Positions 54,612 to 63,982 of a stretch of DNA of 64,000 nt are shown here, one piece after another. Source of the stretch: Halotalea alkalilenta DSM 17697 (GTDB taxonomy: Bacteria; Pseudomonadota; Gammaproteobacteria; Pseudomonadales; Halomonadaceae); assembly GCF_000621205.1 (NCBI RefSeq), contig NZ_JHYY01000014.1, forward strand, positions 155,585 through 219,584. Direction: 5' to 3'. Numbering within the stretch: position 1 is the stretch's first letter; the number at the start of each line of letters is the position of its first letter. The notes beneath the pieces were generated by a model that made no database searches, was not told where the DNA came from, and saw nothing but the letters and a program-made list of their open reading frames with translations. A program made the translations under genes and the position numbers.

Positions 54612-56005
54612 CCGACACGATGGCTGCTGGATGCGCGCTCGAGGCGCTCGCGCCGCCCCGAGTTGATCAACCCGGCGGCCAGTACCAGGGCGCCGACCGC
54701 GGCGGTCATCACCGCCTCGGCACGAAACGCCGGCGCCCAGGCCATGTAGCCGAGCACCAGCACCAGCGCGGCGACGGTCAGATAGCTCAAACCGGGGAAC
54801 AGCCACATGCGAAGCTCGGGCCGTTCACCCTTGGCCTCGAGGGCACGGCGCAGGCGAATCTGCGATACCGCGATCACCAGATAGACCAGCAGCGCCACCG
54901 CGCCGGTGGTCGCCAAGAGGGTATCGAACACCTGGCCGGGAAACAGGAAGTTGGCAAGGCAGGCGAGTATGCCGACCAGCGTGGAGGTGAGTACCGCCAC
55001 CCTGGGCACGCCCTTGAGCGAGAGCCGGGTGACCGCCGACGGTGCGTCGCCGCGCCGGCCGAGCGAGAACAGCATCCTCGAGGCGGTATAGAGCCCCGAG
55101 TTCATGCAGCTGGTCACCGCGACCAGCACCACCAGGTCGACGATCAGCTTGGCCGCGGGTATCTCGAGCACCTCGAGGGCACGCTGGAAGGTGCCGACCT
55201 CGACCAGGCGCGGGTCGTTCCAGTCGACCAGGGCGACCACCAGGAAGATCGACAGCAGGTAGAAGATCGCGATGCGCCATACCACCAGGTTGGTCGCACG
55301 AGTGATCTGGCGCTGCGGATCCCGCGACTCGGCAGCGGCGATGGTGACGATCTCGGCGCCGAAGAAGGAAAACGCGGTGATCAGCACACCGCCGACGATC
55401 GCACCCATACCGTTGGGCGCGAAGCCGCCGTTGGAGACCAGCCGTTCGACGCCGCCGACCTCGGGCACCGGCAGCAGGCCGAACACCGCGGCGAGTCCCA
55501 GCGCGATGAAGGCGATGATCGCCACCACCTTGACCAGCGCGAACCAGAACTCGAACTCACCGAATCCCTTGACGCTGAGCAGGTTGGTCAAGGTCAGCAC
55601 CACGACGATCGCAAGCGACACCAGCCAGACCGGCAGCGAAGGCAGCCAGCTATTGATGATCGCACCGCCCGCGATCGCTTCTACAGGTATTACCAATACC
55701 CAGAACCACCAATAGAGCCAGCCGATGGTGAAGCCCGCCCACTTGCCGATCGCGCGATCGGCGTAGGTCGAGAACGAGCCGGAGTCGGGCTGAGCGACCG
55801 CCATCTCACCGAGCATGCGCATGACCAGCAGCACCAAAAGGCCGGTGAATGCATAGGAGATCAGCACGGCGGGGCCCGCCGTGGCGATGGCCTTGGCCGA
55901 GCCGATGAAAAGCCCGGCACCGATGATTCCAGCGATCGAAATCATCGTCACTTGACGGGTCTTGAGCTGCCCCTGCAGCTCTGTTGGTCGAACGGTTGAA
56001 GACAT
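54596..56005 (-). CDS. gabP: Amino acid permease, GABA-permease like
   Basis: The 469-residue APC transporter has 12 TM segments and the amino-acid-permease opening LKTRQVTMISIAGIIGAGLFIGSAKAIATAGPAVLISY, MRMLGEMAVAQPDSGSFSTYADRAIGKWAGFTIGWLYWWFWVL, and FSFFGAEIVTIAAAES. Length is close to GabP (466). Position upstream of gabD and the aminotransferase supports GABA uptake, but related permeases take other amino acids. Start at 56005 (MSSTVRPTELQGQL) is preferred over a long upstream extension. Confidence 0.85.
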   Translation of the reverse strand: MSSTVRPTELQGQLKTRQVTMISIAGIIGAGLFIGSAKAIATAGPAVLISYAFTGLLVLLVMRMLGEMAVAQPDSGSFSTYADRAIGKWAGFTIGWLYWWFWVLVIPVEAIAGGAIINSWLPSLPVWLVSLAIVVVLTLTNLLSVKGFGEFEFWFALVKVVAIIAFIALGLAAVFGLLPVPEVGGVERLVSNGGFAPNGMGAIVGGVLITAFSFFGAEIVTIAAAESRDPQRQITRATNLVVWRIAIFYLLSIFLVVALVDWNDPRLVEVGTFQRALEVLEIPAAKLIVDLVVLVAVTSCMNSGLYTASRMLFSLGRRGDAPSAVTRLSLKGVPRVAVLTSTLVGILACLANFLFPGQVFDTLLATTGAVALLVYLVIAVSQIRLRRALEAKGERPELRMWLFPGLSYLTVAALVLVLGYMAWAPAFRAEAVMTAAVGALVLAAGLINSGRRERLERASSSHRVGVENR

Positions 56006-56340
56006 GGAACCTCGCACTGCGTTGTGATTGGACTCATGCGAGCCGGCATCGCCGGCGACGAATGGGGGTGCTTTTAACCCTGGCTGAATGGAAACGTGAC
56101 TTGGCCCTTGGGTAAAGAGCCATTTAGCCAATACACAGAGAGCCAATCGATCTCTGCATACGCATGGATGAAGCCACCCCCTGGCGCTATGATGGGAGCA
56201 CCGATAACGCCCACCATGCTCAGCTGGTCGCCTTCCCGGCAGCCAGCACGGAGACGGGAGACGACTCCGCTTCGCTCGCCAGCGCTCCACGCCCGGGGAG
56301 GAGGTAAGGCGCTTCGCCATTCACTATTCAGGAATTCTCA
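56006..56340. other. Divergent intergenic region between gabP and ilvE
   Basis: No gene or RNA is supported in these 335 bp. It must hold promoters for both flanking genes; an AT-richer stretch around 56110-56170 is the likeliest place. A GGAGGAGGTAAGG run (56297-56309) lies about 30 bp before the ilvE start, too far to serve as its ribosome site. Confidence 0.35.
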
Positions 56341-57363
56341 ATGAGCAGTGCAGATATCGATTGGAAGACGCTCGGTTTCGACTACATCAAGACCGATCTC
56401 CGCTACATCTCCCACTGGAAGGGCGGTGAGTGGGACGAGGGCCAGCTGACCGAGGACAACAAACTCCACATCAGCGAAGGCTCGACCGCATTGCACTACG
56501 GTCAGCAGTGCTTCGAAGGCCTCAAGGCCTATCGCTGCAAGGACGGCTCGATCAACCTGTTCCGCCCCGACCAGAATGCCGCGCGCATGCGTCGCAGCTG
56601 CGCTCGCCTGCTGATGCCGGCGGTCTCGACCGAGAAGTTCATCGATGCCTGCAAGCAGGTGGTGCGCGCCAACGAGCGATTCATCCCGCCGTACGGCACC
56701 GGCGGCGCACTCTACCTGCGGCCTTTTTTGATCGGCGTCGGTGACAACATCGGCGTCCATTCGGCACCGGAGTTCATCTTCTCGGTGTTCGCCACGCCGG
56801 TAGGCGCCTACTTCAAAGGCGGCATGACGCCGACCAACTTCATCGTCTCGGACTACGACCGCGCAGCGCCCAACGGCACCGGCGCGGCCAAGGTCGGTGG
56901 CAACTATGCCGCCAGCCTGCTGCCCGGCCTGGATGCCAAGAATCGTCAGTTCGGCGACTGCATCTACCTCGATCCGGAGACCCATACCAAGATCGAGGAG
57001 GTGGGCTCGGCCAACTTCTTCGCGATCACCGAGGACGGCCGCTTCGTCACCCCGAAATCGCCCTCGATCCTGCCGAGCATCACCAAGTACTCGCTGCTCG
57101 AACTGGCCAAGGAGCGCCTGGGCCTCGAGGTCGAAGAAGGAGATGTCTTCATCGACAAGCTCGACGGCTACAAAGAGGCCGGCGCATGCGGTACCGCGGC
57201 GGTGATCACGCCGATCGGCGGGATCCAGAACGGCCCCGACTTCCACGTCTTCTACAGCGAGACCGAGGTCGGCCCGGTGACCAAGCGGCTCTACGAGGAG
57301 CTGGTCGGCATCCAGTACGGCGATCGTGAAGCGCCCGCGGGCTGGATCGTCAAGGTCGATTGA
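56341..57363 (+). CDS. ilvE: Branched-chain amino acid aminotransferase
   Basis: The 340-residue class IV aminotransferase shows LHYGQQCFEGLKAYRCKDGSINLFRPDQNAARM, YLRPFLIGVGDNIGV, and AAKVGGNYAASLLPGLDAKNRQFGDCIYLD with the PLP lysine in AKVGGNY, then EEVGSANFFAI. This matches the longer (type II) BCAT group. It transfers amino groups among leucine, isoleucine, valine and glutamate. The gene is monocistronic-looking. Residues for PLP and the substrate pocket are complete. Confidence 0.92.
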   Translation: MSSADIDWKTLGFDYIKTDLRYISHWKGGEWDEGQLTEDNKLHISEGSTALHYGQQCFEGLKAYRCKDGSINLFRPDQNAARMRRSCARLLMPAVSTEKFIDACKQVVRANERFIPPYGTGGALYLRPFLIGVGDNIGVHSAPEFIFSVFATPVGAYFKGGMTPTNFIVSDYDRAAPNGTGAAKVGGNYAASLLPGLDAKNRQFGDCIYLDPETHTKIEEVGSANFFAITEDGRFVTPKSPSILPSITKYSLLELAKERLGLEVEEGDVFIDKLDGYKEAGACGTAAVITPIGGIQNGPDFHVFYSETEVGPVTKRLYEELVGIQYGDREAPAGWIVKVD

Positions 57364-57447
57364 TCCGCCTTTCCCTCGCACCGTTCCCGTCGCGCCGTGC
57401 GACGGGGACGTCGTTCGATCCCTCGAATACCGGAAGCGACGAACCCC

Positions 57448-57765
57448 ATGAGCATTACCTGGCTTTCCATCCTCGCGGTCGCCGCTGCCGTCGTGATACT
57501 GGTACTGATCCGCCTGATCCGCTCACGCTCCCGGCCGAATCCGGCGCGCACCGCCGATAAAGAGATCACTCCCGGCAAGCGGCTACGCTGCACCACCCGG
57601 CCCCGCGACCGTGCGATCGGCGTTTTCATCAACGGCAGCTTCTATCGCGCACGCATCGCTGACCTGCGCCAGCCCACGCTCGAGCATGGCGAGGATGTGG
57701 CCTTCGTGCGGTTCGAAAACAACGCAGCCCTGGTCGAGCGCATCGCCGAACCGACGGATCACTGA
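57448..57765 (+). CDS. Small single-pass membrane protein, unknown function
   Basis: The 105-residue protein has one N-terminal TM (SILAVAAAVVILVLIRLI), a basic linker and a soluble tail (PGKRLRCTTRPRDRAIGVFINGSFYRARIADLRQP). No family is recognised. Start at 57448 removes a 17-codon extension lacking a ribosome site; GAAGCGACGAA precedes it. It lies 84 bp after ilvE in the same direction and may be co-transcribed. Confidence 0.6.
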   Translation: MSITWLSILAVAAAVVILVLIRLIRSRSRPNPARTADKEITPGKRLRCTTRPRDRAIGVFINGSFYRARIADLRQPTLEHGEDVAFVRFENNAALVERIAEPTDH

Positions 57766-58114
57766 ACCAGCTTCGCTGTCCCTCCTCTCTGCCAGGCACA
57801 GGCTGCATGCCACTGCCCTCGCTCGAGCTCGAGCGCCTGAGTACGCTCCGCCCAATTGATGCCCGCCTACCTTCAGCGAACTGCGCGATGCATCCGTCGC
57901 CAACGCCCACCTTTCCCTTCGTTATTAAAACGTCTTAATACTTCCGTATCTTCGACCAATGAAAATAAAATCGAGGGTTTAAAACAATCGTTTTAACTTG
58001 ACCAATACACTCCCTACCGAGCAAATAAAGAGGAGGAAAAAGACGCTCTACGAGCGAGCCTTCATGGCCGCTTTCGCGCGTCATTGGATAGGATTTGCTC
58101 AAGGGATGAGGCTC
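57766..58114. other. Intergenic region upstream of FadL-like gene
   Basis: No gene is supported. The second half is AT-rich and carries the inverted repeat at 57979-57996 and a smaller TTAA-flanked stretch near 57924-57938; it probably contains the fadL-type promoter. Confidence 0.4.
57979..57996. promoter_or_regulatory. Candidate operator TTAAAAC-N4-GTTTTAA upstream of fadL-like gene
   Basis: Perfect 7-bp arms separated by four bases in the AT-rich region. The AAAAC-N4-GTTTT core resembles PsrA-type fatty-acid-responsive sites (GAAAC-N4-GTTTC). It is placed 118 bp before the start of a long-chain fatty acid porin homologue, where such control would make sense. Confidence 0.4.
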
Positions 58115-59455
58115 ATGAACACACGATCGAAAAGCATCGTCGCCACCTTCACCGTCCTGGCAGCGGGAGGACTTCCGGCTGCGGCGCTGGCCGGTGGATG
58201 GCAGCTCAACGAGCAGAGCGTCAGCGCCCAGGGGGCCGGCTTCGCAGGGCGCAGCTCGAACGTACAGGATGCGTCCATCGTCCATGGCAACCCGGCGGGG
58301 ATCTCGTTTCTCGATCGCGCACAGCTGTCGGTCGGCGGCACCTATCTCGACGTCAAGACCAAGGTACGAGATTCGAACGGATACCTGGGCAGCCCGCTGG
58401 CGCCAAACCAGCGCATCCCCACCGCAGGCGCCTCGAGTGACGATATGGTACCGGGCACTTTGGTGCCTTTCGGCTTCTTCGCCATGCCACTCGATCAACG
58501 ATGGGGTTTTGGCTTTGGCGTCTACTCACCCTTCGGCGCGGTCACCGACTATGGTCATGACTTCCAAGGCCGATATTTCGGCGACTACACTTCGGTCAGA
58601 GTGATCACCGCGCAACCGACGATTTCGTATAAATTCAATGATCGCTTCTCGGTGGGCCTGGGGATTACCTACAACCGCGTCGATGGGGAGCTGCGTAGTT
58701 TCACTCCTGACGTCTCGGCTTTGGCCAGCGGATCGGGCCGCGGTGAGGGACGGGTCAACGTCAGGGGAGACGACGAAGCCTGGGGCTACAACCTCGGCAT
58801 GATGTACCGGCCGAGCGACGCCACCACCCTGGGCCTGAGCTATCGGTCCAAGGTTTCCTATCACCTGGATGGGCGGGTCCACTACACCAACGTCGCAGGC
58901 CAAGGCACGCCCTCCGCCGATAACCCATTGGCGGTCGGTACTACCCGCCGCGGCGGCAGTCTCGCGCTGACCACCCCGGAAACCATCGACCTATCGGTGA
59001 CCCACAAAATCGACGATCGCTGGACGGTGATGGCGGGCGCGGCCTGGGTGCGCTGGAGCCAGTTCAGGGAGATCCACGTGCGTCCGGAGGGCTCGGCGGC
59101 GCTGTTCGAGCAGCAGGACTACAAGAATGCTTGGCAGTTCGCCCTCGGCGGCTCCTACCAGCTCGATCCGAAATGGGTGCTGCGTGCAGGACTCTCCTAC
59201 GACAAGACGCCGACCGAGGACGGACACCGCAGCGTGCGCATTCCTACCGACGACAGATATATCGCCTCGATCGGCGCCGGCTGGACGCCGATCCCCGAGC
59301 TGACCCTCGACTTCGCCTACTCCTATCTCCAGGAGGTCTCCTCCGACGTCGACCAGCAGCGCAGCTATGGCGGTGGACTGGTCGAGGCGAACTACTCGGC
59401 CCGATACCGGAACAAGGCCCATGGCTTCGGCGCGCAGCTGAGCTATCGGTTCTAG
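58115..59455 (+). CDS. FadL/OmpP1 family outer-membrane porin
   Basis: The 446-residue protein has a signal peptide (IVATFTVLAAGGLPAAALA, cleavage before GGWQL) and the FadL opening GGWQLNEQSVSAQGAGFAGRSSNVQDASIVHGNPAGISFL, where NPA is the conserved hatch motif. A beta-barrel with repeated strands follows, ending GAQLSYRF with terminal Phe. FadL proteins pass long-chain fatty acids or other hydrophobics across the outer membrane. ATG 58115 is chosen over 58106 because AAGGG lies 9 bp upstream. The stop region is triplicated as a 13-bp tandem repeat. Confidence 0.88.
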   Translation: MNTRSKSIVATFTVLAAGGLPAAALAGGWQLNEQSVSAQGAGFAGRSSNVQDASIVHGNPAGISFLDRAQLSVGGTYLDVKTKVRDSNGYLGSPLAPNQRIPTAGASSDDMVPGTLVPFGFFAMPLDQRWGFGFGVYSPFGAVTDYGHDFQGRYFGDYTSVRVITAQPTISYKFNDRFSVGLGITYNRVDGELRSFTPDVSALASGSGRGEGRVNVRGDDEAWGYNLGMMYRPSDATTLGLSYRSKVSYHLDGRVHYTNVAGQGTPSADNPLAVGTTRRGGSLALTTPETIDLSVTHKIDDRWTVMAGAAWVRWSQFREIHVRPEGSAALFEQQDYKNAWQFALGGSYQLDPKWVLRAGLSYDKTPTEDGHRSVRIPTDDRYIASIGAGWTPIPELTLDFAYSYLQEVSSDVDQQRSYGGGLVEANYSARYRNKAHGFGAQLSYRF

Positions 59456-59484
59456 TCATCGGTTCTAGTCAGCGCTTCTAGTCA
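59446..59484 (+). repeat. 13-bp tandem repeat across the fadL-like stop codon
   Basis: Three consecutive units: TCGGTTCTAGTCA, TCGGTTCTAGTCA and GCGCTTCTAGTCA, followed by GCGC. The first unit contains the final Arg-Phe codons and the TAG stop of the porin gene, so the array duplicates the gene's end. Confidence 0.85.
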
Positions 59485-59510
59485 GCGCATCTGAGTCGTT
59501 CCCACCGAGC

Positions 59511-59544
59511 AAGCCCCCGACACCTCGCGGTGCCGGGGGCTTTT
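59511..59544 (+). terminator. Intrinsic terminator after FadL-like gene
   Basis: Hairpin AAGCCCCCG-A-CACC/GGTG-C-CGGGGGCTT with a TCGC loop and a single mismatch, followed by TT. Stem strength and the flanking A and T bases make this a good two-way terminator between the porin and the convergent chaC gene. Confidence 0.8.
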
Positions 59545-59565
59545 GGTGTCGTCTCGAGACGAGAT

Positions 59566-60240
59566 TCAGCGCGCGCAGCGAGCGAAGGTGGCTTCCAGGC
59601 GGTGGTCCGGCATCGCCCGGGCTCGCAGGGCGGTCAGGGTGTTGGCGAGGTAGTCGCGGCTGCTGCCGCAGTGGCCGCGGGCATGATCGAACACCTGGCG
59701 AATCACCGTATCGGGCTGCTGGCCTGCGTAGTTTGGCCGCTCACGCTCGAGGACGAAACCGAGCGCCTCGATCCTGCGCCCGTCGGCGAGCCTGCAGCCG
59801 AGCCAGGCGGGCCGATAGGAGTCATCCGGCATTTCCCGCCGCCAGAGCGCCATCAGCTGGGGCTCGAGTCCTTCGCTCGGCAGCCTGTAGGCGACGCCCA
59901 GGCAGCTGCCACCGCGATCGAGCCCGAGCACTAGCCCCGGCCGCTCGGGAGTACCGCGATGGATGCGCGACCACAGATTGAGACCGCGGTGATAGCCATG
60001 GACGCGGGCGCGCTGGCGCTCCAGCGCCGGCCCTTCGGGCCGCCAGATCAGCGAGCCATAGGCGAACAGCCAGATCTCGCCTTCGCGACGCTGCCTGAGG
60101 GTAGCGGTGATGGAGGCCGCCAGCTCGACATCGTCGTAGCGCCTGGAGGCGGCGAGCCTCGGCGGGTAGCAAGGCATCGAAGCCGCACGCACCAGGGAGG
60201 TGGTGGCGAAAGCAGGGGAGGAACTGGAGGCTTCGATCAT
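59566..60240 (-). CDS. chaC: ChaC-like gamma-glutamylcyclotransferase
   Basis: The 224-residue protein has the ChaC signature IWLFAYGSLIWRPEGPALERQRARVHGYHRGLNLWSRIHRGTPERPGLVLGLDRGGSCLGVAYRLP, where YGSL binds the gamma-glutamyl substrate. A Glu needed for catalysis lies further on (around LGFVLERE). ChaC enzymes split glutathione into 5-oxoproline and Cys-Gly. Start 60240 is preferred because AAGGG precedes it; a Met 13 codons upstream (60279) is possible. The N-terminal about 35 residues are not conserved. Confidence 0.83.
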   Translation of the reverse strand: MIEASSSSPAFATTSLVRAASMPCYPPRLAASRRYDDVELAASITATLRQRREGEIWLFAYGSLIWRPEGPALERQRARVHGYHRGLNLWSRIHRGTPERPGLVLGLDRGGSCLGVAYRLPSEGLEPQLMALWRREMPDDSYRPAWLGCRLADGRRIEALGFVLERERPNYAGQQPDTVIRQVFDHARGHCGSSRDYLANTLTALRARAMPDHRLEATFARCAR

Positions 60241-60537
60241 GGACGACCCTTGAGCGGCAAGGCGACTGGGATGAGTCATCCTACGACCTCGCTAAACTGC
60301 GAAAAAGAAATTTAAAAACATTTTTTTATTCGAAATAGGAATTTATCGGTGTCACAGCTTGCTCTCGCAGGGTTGAACCGACATCCTTCCGGCGCCATTC
60401 AACGATGGGTCGGCACCGCGCCCTTGGCTCGATTCCGATAGCGCTTGGCAATTTCAGCCATGCGCTCAATCAATTGTTTCGATAACCGGCTTTCCCATAA
60501 AGTCGTAACTCCCACTTACCAGCAGGAGCTCGTGTCC

Positions 60538-61101
60538 ATGTCGCTTCTCAATACCGAAATCAAGCCGTTCAGCGCCACCGCCTATCATCAGGGCGAATTC
60601 GTTCCGGTCTCCGAAGAGACCCTCAAAGGCAAGTGGTCCGTCGTGTTCTTCTATCCGGCCGACTTCACCTTCGTCTGCCCGACCGAGCTGGGCGACGTGG
60701 CCGATATCTATGACGAATTCACCAAGCTGGGCGTCGAGATCTACAGCGTCTCCACCGACACCCACTTCACCCACAAAGCGTGGCACGACACTTCCGAAAC
60801 CATCGCCAAGCTGCAGTTCCCGATGATCGGCGACCCGACCGGGCGCATCTCGCGCAACTTCGACGTGCTGATCGAGGAAGACGGTCTGGCCGAGCGTGGC
60901 ACCTTCCTGATCGACCCGGAAGGCAAGATCAAGCTGGTCGAGATCAGCGACGGCGGCGTCGGCCGCGATGCCAGCGAGCTGCTGCGCAAGGTCAAGGCTG
61001 CTCAGTACGTCGCCGCCCACCCTGGCGAAGTCTGCCCGGCCAAGTGGAAAGAAGGCGAAGCGACCCTGTCGCCCTCGCTGGACCTCGTCGGCAAGATCTG
61101 A
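60538..61101 (+). CDS. ahpC: Alkyl hydroperoxide reductase subunit C (peroxiredoxin)
   Basis: The 187-residue protein has exactly the E. coli AhpC length. The peroxidatic Cys47 is in [10 protein letters not shown] and the resolving Cys166 in GEVCPAKW. The C-terminal YF-type region is present as a 2-Cys Prx tail. It reduces peroxides using electrons from AhpF, encoded 93 bp downstream. ATG 60538 follows an AGGAG site. The upstream 297 bp has an AT-rich segment (around 60300-60345) likely to hold the promoter; no OxyR site was established. Confidence 0.95.
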   Translation: MSLLNTEIKPFSATAYHQGEFVPVSEETLKGKWSVVFFYPADFTFVCPTELGDVADIYDEFTKLGVEIYSVSTDTHFTHKAWHDTSETIAKLQFPMIGDPTGRISRNFDVLIEEDGLAERGTFLIDPEGKIKLVEISDGGVGRDASELLRKVKAAQYVAAHPGEVCPAKWKEGEATLSPSLDLVGKI

Positions 61102-61194
61102 CCCCGGCCGCATGAATACAGCGCCCGCGCGAGCTCTTTACCGCGGGCGTTTTCATTGCACACCACTTCCGTTTTCGACAAAGGCAACGTCACC

Positions 61195-62760
61195 ATGCTG
61201 GACGCCAATCTAAAAACTCAATTGAAGGGCTACCTGGAGCGGGTCACTCGTCCAATCGAGATCGTCGCGTCCCTGGATGACGGCGACAAGTCGCGTGAAC
61301 TCTCCACCCTGCTCAGGGACATCGAGAGCCTCTCCGACAAGGTCAGCCTGCGCGAGGACGGCGCCGACGCACGTCGGCCCTCTTTCTCCCTCGGCACCCC
61401 GGGCAAGCAGATCGACCTGCGCTTCGCCGGCCTGCCGATGGGTCACGAATTCACTTCGCTGGTGCTGGCGCTGCTGCACGTGGGCGGCCACCCCTCCAAG
61501 GCCAGCGAAGAGTTGATCGAGCAGATCCAGTCGATCGAAGGCGAATACGTCTTCGAAACCTACATCTCGCTCTCCTGCCAGAACTGCCCCGACGTGGTCC
61601 AGGCGCTCAACCTGATGGCGGTGCTCAATCCGAACATCCGCCACACCATGATCGACGGCGCGCTGTTCCAGGATGAGGTGGAGAAACGCCAGATCATGGC
61701 GGTGCCGACCGTGTTCCTCAACGGCGAGAACTTCGGCCAGGGCCGGATGACCGTCGAGGAGATCGTCGGCCGCCTCGATACCGGCGCCGCGGCCCGCGAG
61801 GCCGAGAAGCTCAATGCCAAGCAGGCCTACGACGTGCTGGTGGTCGGCGGCGGTCCGGCCGGCGCGGCGGCGGCGATCTACGCCGCGCGCAAGGGCATTC
61901 GCACCGGCGTCGCCGCCGAACGCTTCGGCGGCCAGGTGCTCGACACCCTGGCGATCGAGAACTTCATCTCGGTCAAGGAGACCGAAGGACCGAAGCTCGC
62001 CGCCGCGCTCGAGGAGCACGTCAAGCAGTACGACGTCGAGATCATGAACCTGCAGACCGCCGAGAAGCTGATCACCGCGAAGGAACAAGGCGGCCTGCAC
62101 GAAGTGCTGTTCGCCAACGGCGCCTCGCTCAAGGCCAAGTCGCTGATCATCGCCACCGGTGCGCGCTGGCGCAAGATGAACGTGCCCGGCGAGCTCGAGT
62201 ATGCCAACAAGGGCGTCGCCTACTGCCCGCACTGCGATGGTCCGCTGTTCAAGGGCAAGCCGGTCGCGGTGATCGGCGGCGGCAACTCGGGCGTCGAGGC
62301 GGCGATCGATCTCGCCGGCATCGTCTCCCACGTCACCCTGATCGAGTTCGACACCGCGCTTCGCGCCGATGCGGTGCTCCAGCGCAAGCTGATGAGCCTG
62401 CCCAACGTCACCGTGCTGACCAACGCCCTGACCACCGAAGTGGTCGGCGACGGCAACAAGGTCAGCGGGCTGGTCTACAAGGACCGCGCGAGCGGAGAAG
62501 AGCGCACCGTCGAGCTGGCGGGGATCTTCGTCCAGATCGGCCTGGTGCCCAACACCGACTGGCTCAAGGGCTCGATCGAGCTCAGCGGCCGCGGTGAGGT
62601 GATCATCGACGAGCGCGGCCAGACCTCGGCTCCCGGAGTGTTCGCCGCTGGCGACGTGACCACCGTGCCTTACAAGCAGATCGTGATCGCGATGGGTGAA
62701 GGCGCCAAGGCGTCGCTCTCCGCCTTCGACCACCTGATCCGGATCACCGCACCGGCCTGA
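61195..62760 (+). CDS. ahpF: Alkyl hydroperoxide reductase subunit F
   Basis: The 521-residue protein equals the E. coli AhpF length. The N-terminal thioredoxin-like domain carries SCQNC (Cys128/Cys131), followed by the TrxR-like flavoprotein with [17 protein letters not shown], the redox-active CPHC (Cys344/Cys347) and [15 protein letters not shown] for NADH, then the FAD-closing [15 protein letters not shown]. It passes electrons from NADH to AhpC. It follows ahpC directly, and a terminator lies just after its stop. Confidence 0.95.
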   Translation: MLDANLKTQLKGYLERVTRPIEIVASLDDGDKSRELSTLLRDIESLSDKVSLREDGADARRPSFSLGTPGKQIDLRFAGLPMGHEFTSLVLALLHVGGHPSKASEELIEQIQSIEGEYVFETYISLSCQNCPDVVQALNLMAVLNPNIRHTMIDGALFQDEVEKRQIMAVPTVFLNGENFGQGRMTVEEIVGRLDTGAAAREAEKLNAKQAYDVLVVGGGPAGAAAAIYAARKGIRTGVAAERFGGQVLDTLAIENFISVKETEGPKLAAALEEHVKQYDVEIMNLQTAEKLITAKEQGGLHEVLFANGASLKAKSLIIATGARWRKMNVPGELEYANKGVAYCPHCDGPLFKGKPVAVIGGGNSGVEAAIDLAGIVSHVTLIEFDTALRADAVLQRKLMSLPNVTVLTNALTTEVVGDGNKVSGLVYKDRASGEERTVELAGIFVQIGLVPNTDWLKGSIELSGRGEVIIDERGQTSAPGVFAAGDVTTVPYKQIVIAMGEGAKASLSAFDHLIRITAPA

Positions 62761-62782
62761 GCCGAGCGAAGATGATCGAAGA

Positions 62783-62812
62783 GCCCGCTGCCTTTGGCGC
62801 GGGCCTTTTTTC
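62783..62812 (+). terminator. Intrinsic terminator after ahpF
   Basis: Stem GCCCGC/GCGGGC (62783-62788 and 62799-62804) with a 10-nt loop and a run of six T (62806-62811). It lies 23 bp after the ahpF stop. Confidence 0.85.
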
Positions 62813-62926
62813 GTTTGCGCCAGACGGGCGGGATCTTTCGCATTGACCGCCGGTGGCGATCGCAGACACTGTATCCACAGGCCTTGCGCTGCGAGGCCCT
62901 GCCGAAAGCCGTCACGAGGAGCCCGC

Positions 62927-63859
62927 ATGAGCATCGTCATTTCCGTACCCGTCAGGGAAAAGACCGAATGGTGGTGCCAGGCGCTGCGGGAATTGATGCC
63001 CGAGTGGGATATCCATCCGATCGAGGACTGCCCCGATCCGCGCGCCGTCGAGTACTGCGTCGTCTGGCGACCCGAGACCGGCTGCATGAAGCCGTTCGTC
63101 AATCTCAAGGCGATCGTCTCGCTCGGGGCGGGGATAGACCATGTGCTCGCGGATGCGGAGCTGCCGCAGGGAGTACCGATCATCCGCACCGTGGGCACCG
63201 ACCTGACCCAGAGGATGAAGGAGTACATCGTCCTGCACGCGCTGCGTCACCACCGGGCGCTGCCCGAGATACAGGCCGCACAGCAGCGACACCAATGGCA
63301 CCCGGTGATCGTGCCCCCCGCCACCTCGCGCAGGGTCGGGGTCATGGGCCTTGGCAACCTCGGCGCCGTCGCAGCCCAGGCGCTTGCCGCCCTCGGCTTC
63401 CAGACCGTCGGCTGGTCGCGCAGCCCCAAGGAGATCGCCGGCGTCACCACCTATGCGGGAAGCGAGGGCTTCGATGCCTTTCTCACCGGGACCGAGATCC
63501 TCGTCTGCCTCCTTCCGCTTACCGGCGCGACCCGAGGCATCCTCAATGCCGAGACGTTCAGCCGACTCGCCCGCGGTGCCTCGGTGATCAACGCCGCACG
63601 CGGTGCCCACCTGGTGGATGACGACCTTCTCGCCGCGCTGGATGACGGTCAGCTCGCCGGCGCCACGCTCGACGTATTCCACCTCGAACCGCTGCCGGCG
63701 GCGCATCCGTTCTGGGCTCATCCGAAGATCACCGTCACCCCGCACATCGCCTCGCAGATCGACGCCCCCACCGGCAGCCGGATCGTCGCCGCCAATATCC
63801 GCGCCTTCGCCGAGACCGGTACCGTCGCCGATATCGCAGACGCAGCGCGGGGCTACTGA
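62927..63859 (+). CDS. ghrA: Glyoxylate/hydroxypyruvate reductase A
   Basis: The 310-residue D-2-hydroxyacid dehydrogenase has the GhrA pattern: KAIVSLGAGIDHVLADAELPQGVPIIRTVGTDLTQRMKEYIVLHALRHHR, the NAD(P) motif GVMGLGNLGAVAA, CLLPLTGATRGILNAETF, INAARGAHLVDDDLLAAL (Arg substrate binder) and the catalytic His in VTPHIASQ. It reduces glyoxylate and hydroxypyruvate. GAGGAG lies upstream of ATG 62927. It is separated from ahpF by a terminator, so it has its own promoter. Confidence 0.92.
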   Translation: MSIVISVPVREKTEWWCQALRELMPEWDIHPIEDCPDPRAVEYCVVWRPETGCMKPFVNLKAIVSLGAGIDHVLADAELPQGVPIIRTVGTDLTQRMKEYIVLHALRHHRALPEIQAAQQRHQWHPVIVPPATSRRVGVMGLGNLGAVAAQALAALGFQTVGWSRSPKEIAGVTTYAGSEGFDAFLTGTEILVCLLPLTGATRGILNAETFSRLARGASVINAARGAHLVDDDLLAALDDGQLAGATLDVFHLEPLPAAHPFWAHPKITVTPHIASQIDAPTGSRIVAANIRAFAETGTVADIADAARGY

Positions 63860-63891
63860 GCGCTCGACAACGCGAGGAACGAGCCGAGTCG

Positions 63892-63982
63892 AACCACGGC
63901 CTCACCGCCGCCGCTGGATCCCTCGACTGGCGCCCCCACTGCCGAGCCGGGACTCGACCTTGGCGCGTACCGGCGCCGCTCG
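63892..63982 (+). repeat. Dispersed palindromic intergenic repeat, copy B
   Basis: About 91 bp that align with copy A at 35903-35992: shared AACCACG, CCTCACCGCC, TCCCTCGACTGGCGC and GCGCCGCTCG blocks in order. The outer inverted arms and a small central CGAG/CTCG hairpin are kept although some bases differ. It lies 33 bp beyond the ghrA stop, in the same orientation as that gene; copy A is opposite to its nearest gene. Confidence 0.65.

Noticed and set aside
56297..56309. GGAGGAGGTAAGG as the ribosome site of ilvE
   Set aside because: It is about 30 bp before ATG 56341, too far for initiation there, and no in-frame start with a conserved extension lies closer.
61210..63228. A 672-codon open frame on the minus strand opposite ahpF
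   Set aside because: It is the shadow of ahpF and ghrA in a GC-rich sequence; composition is low-complexity (D, V, A, G, R) and no motif or ribosome site is seen, whereas the + strand genes have full catalytic motifs.
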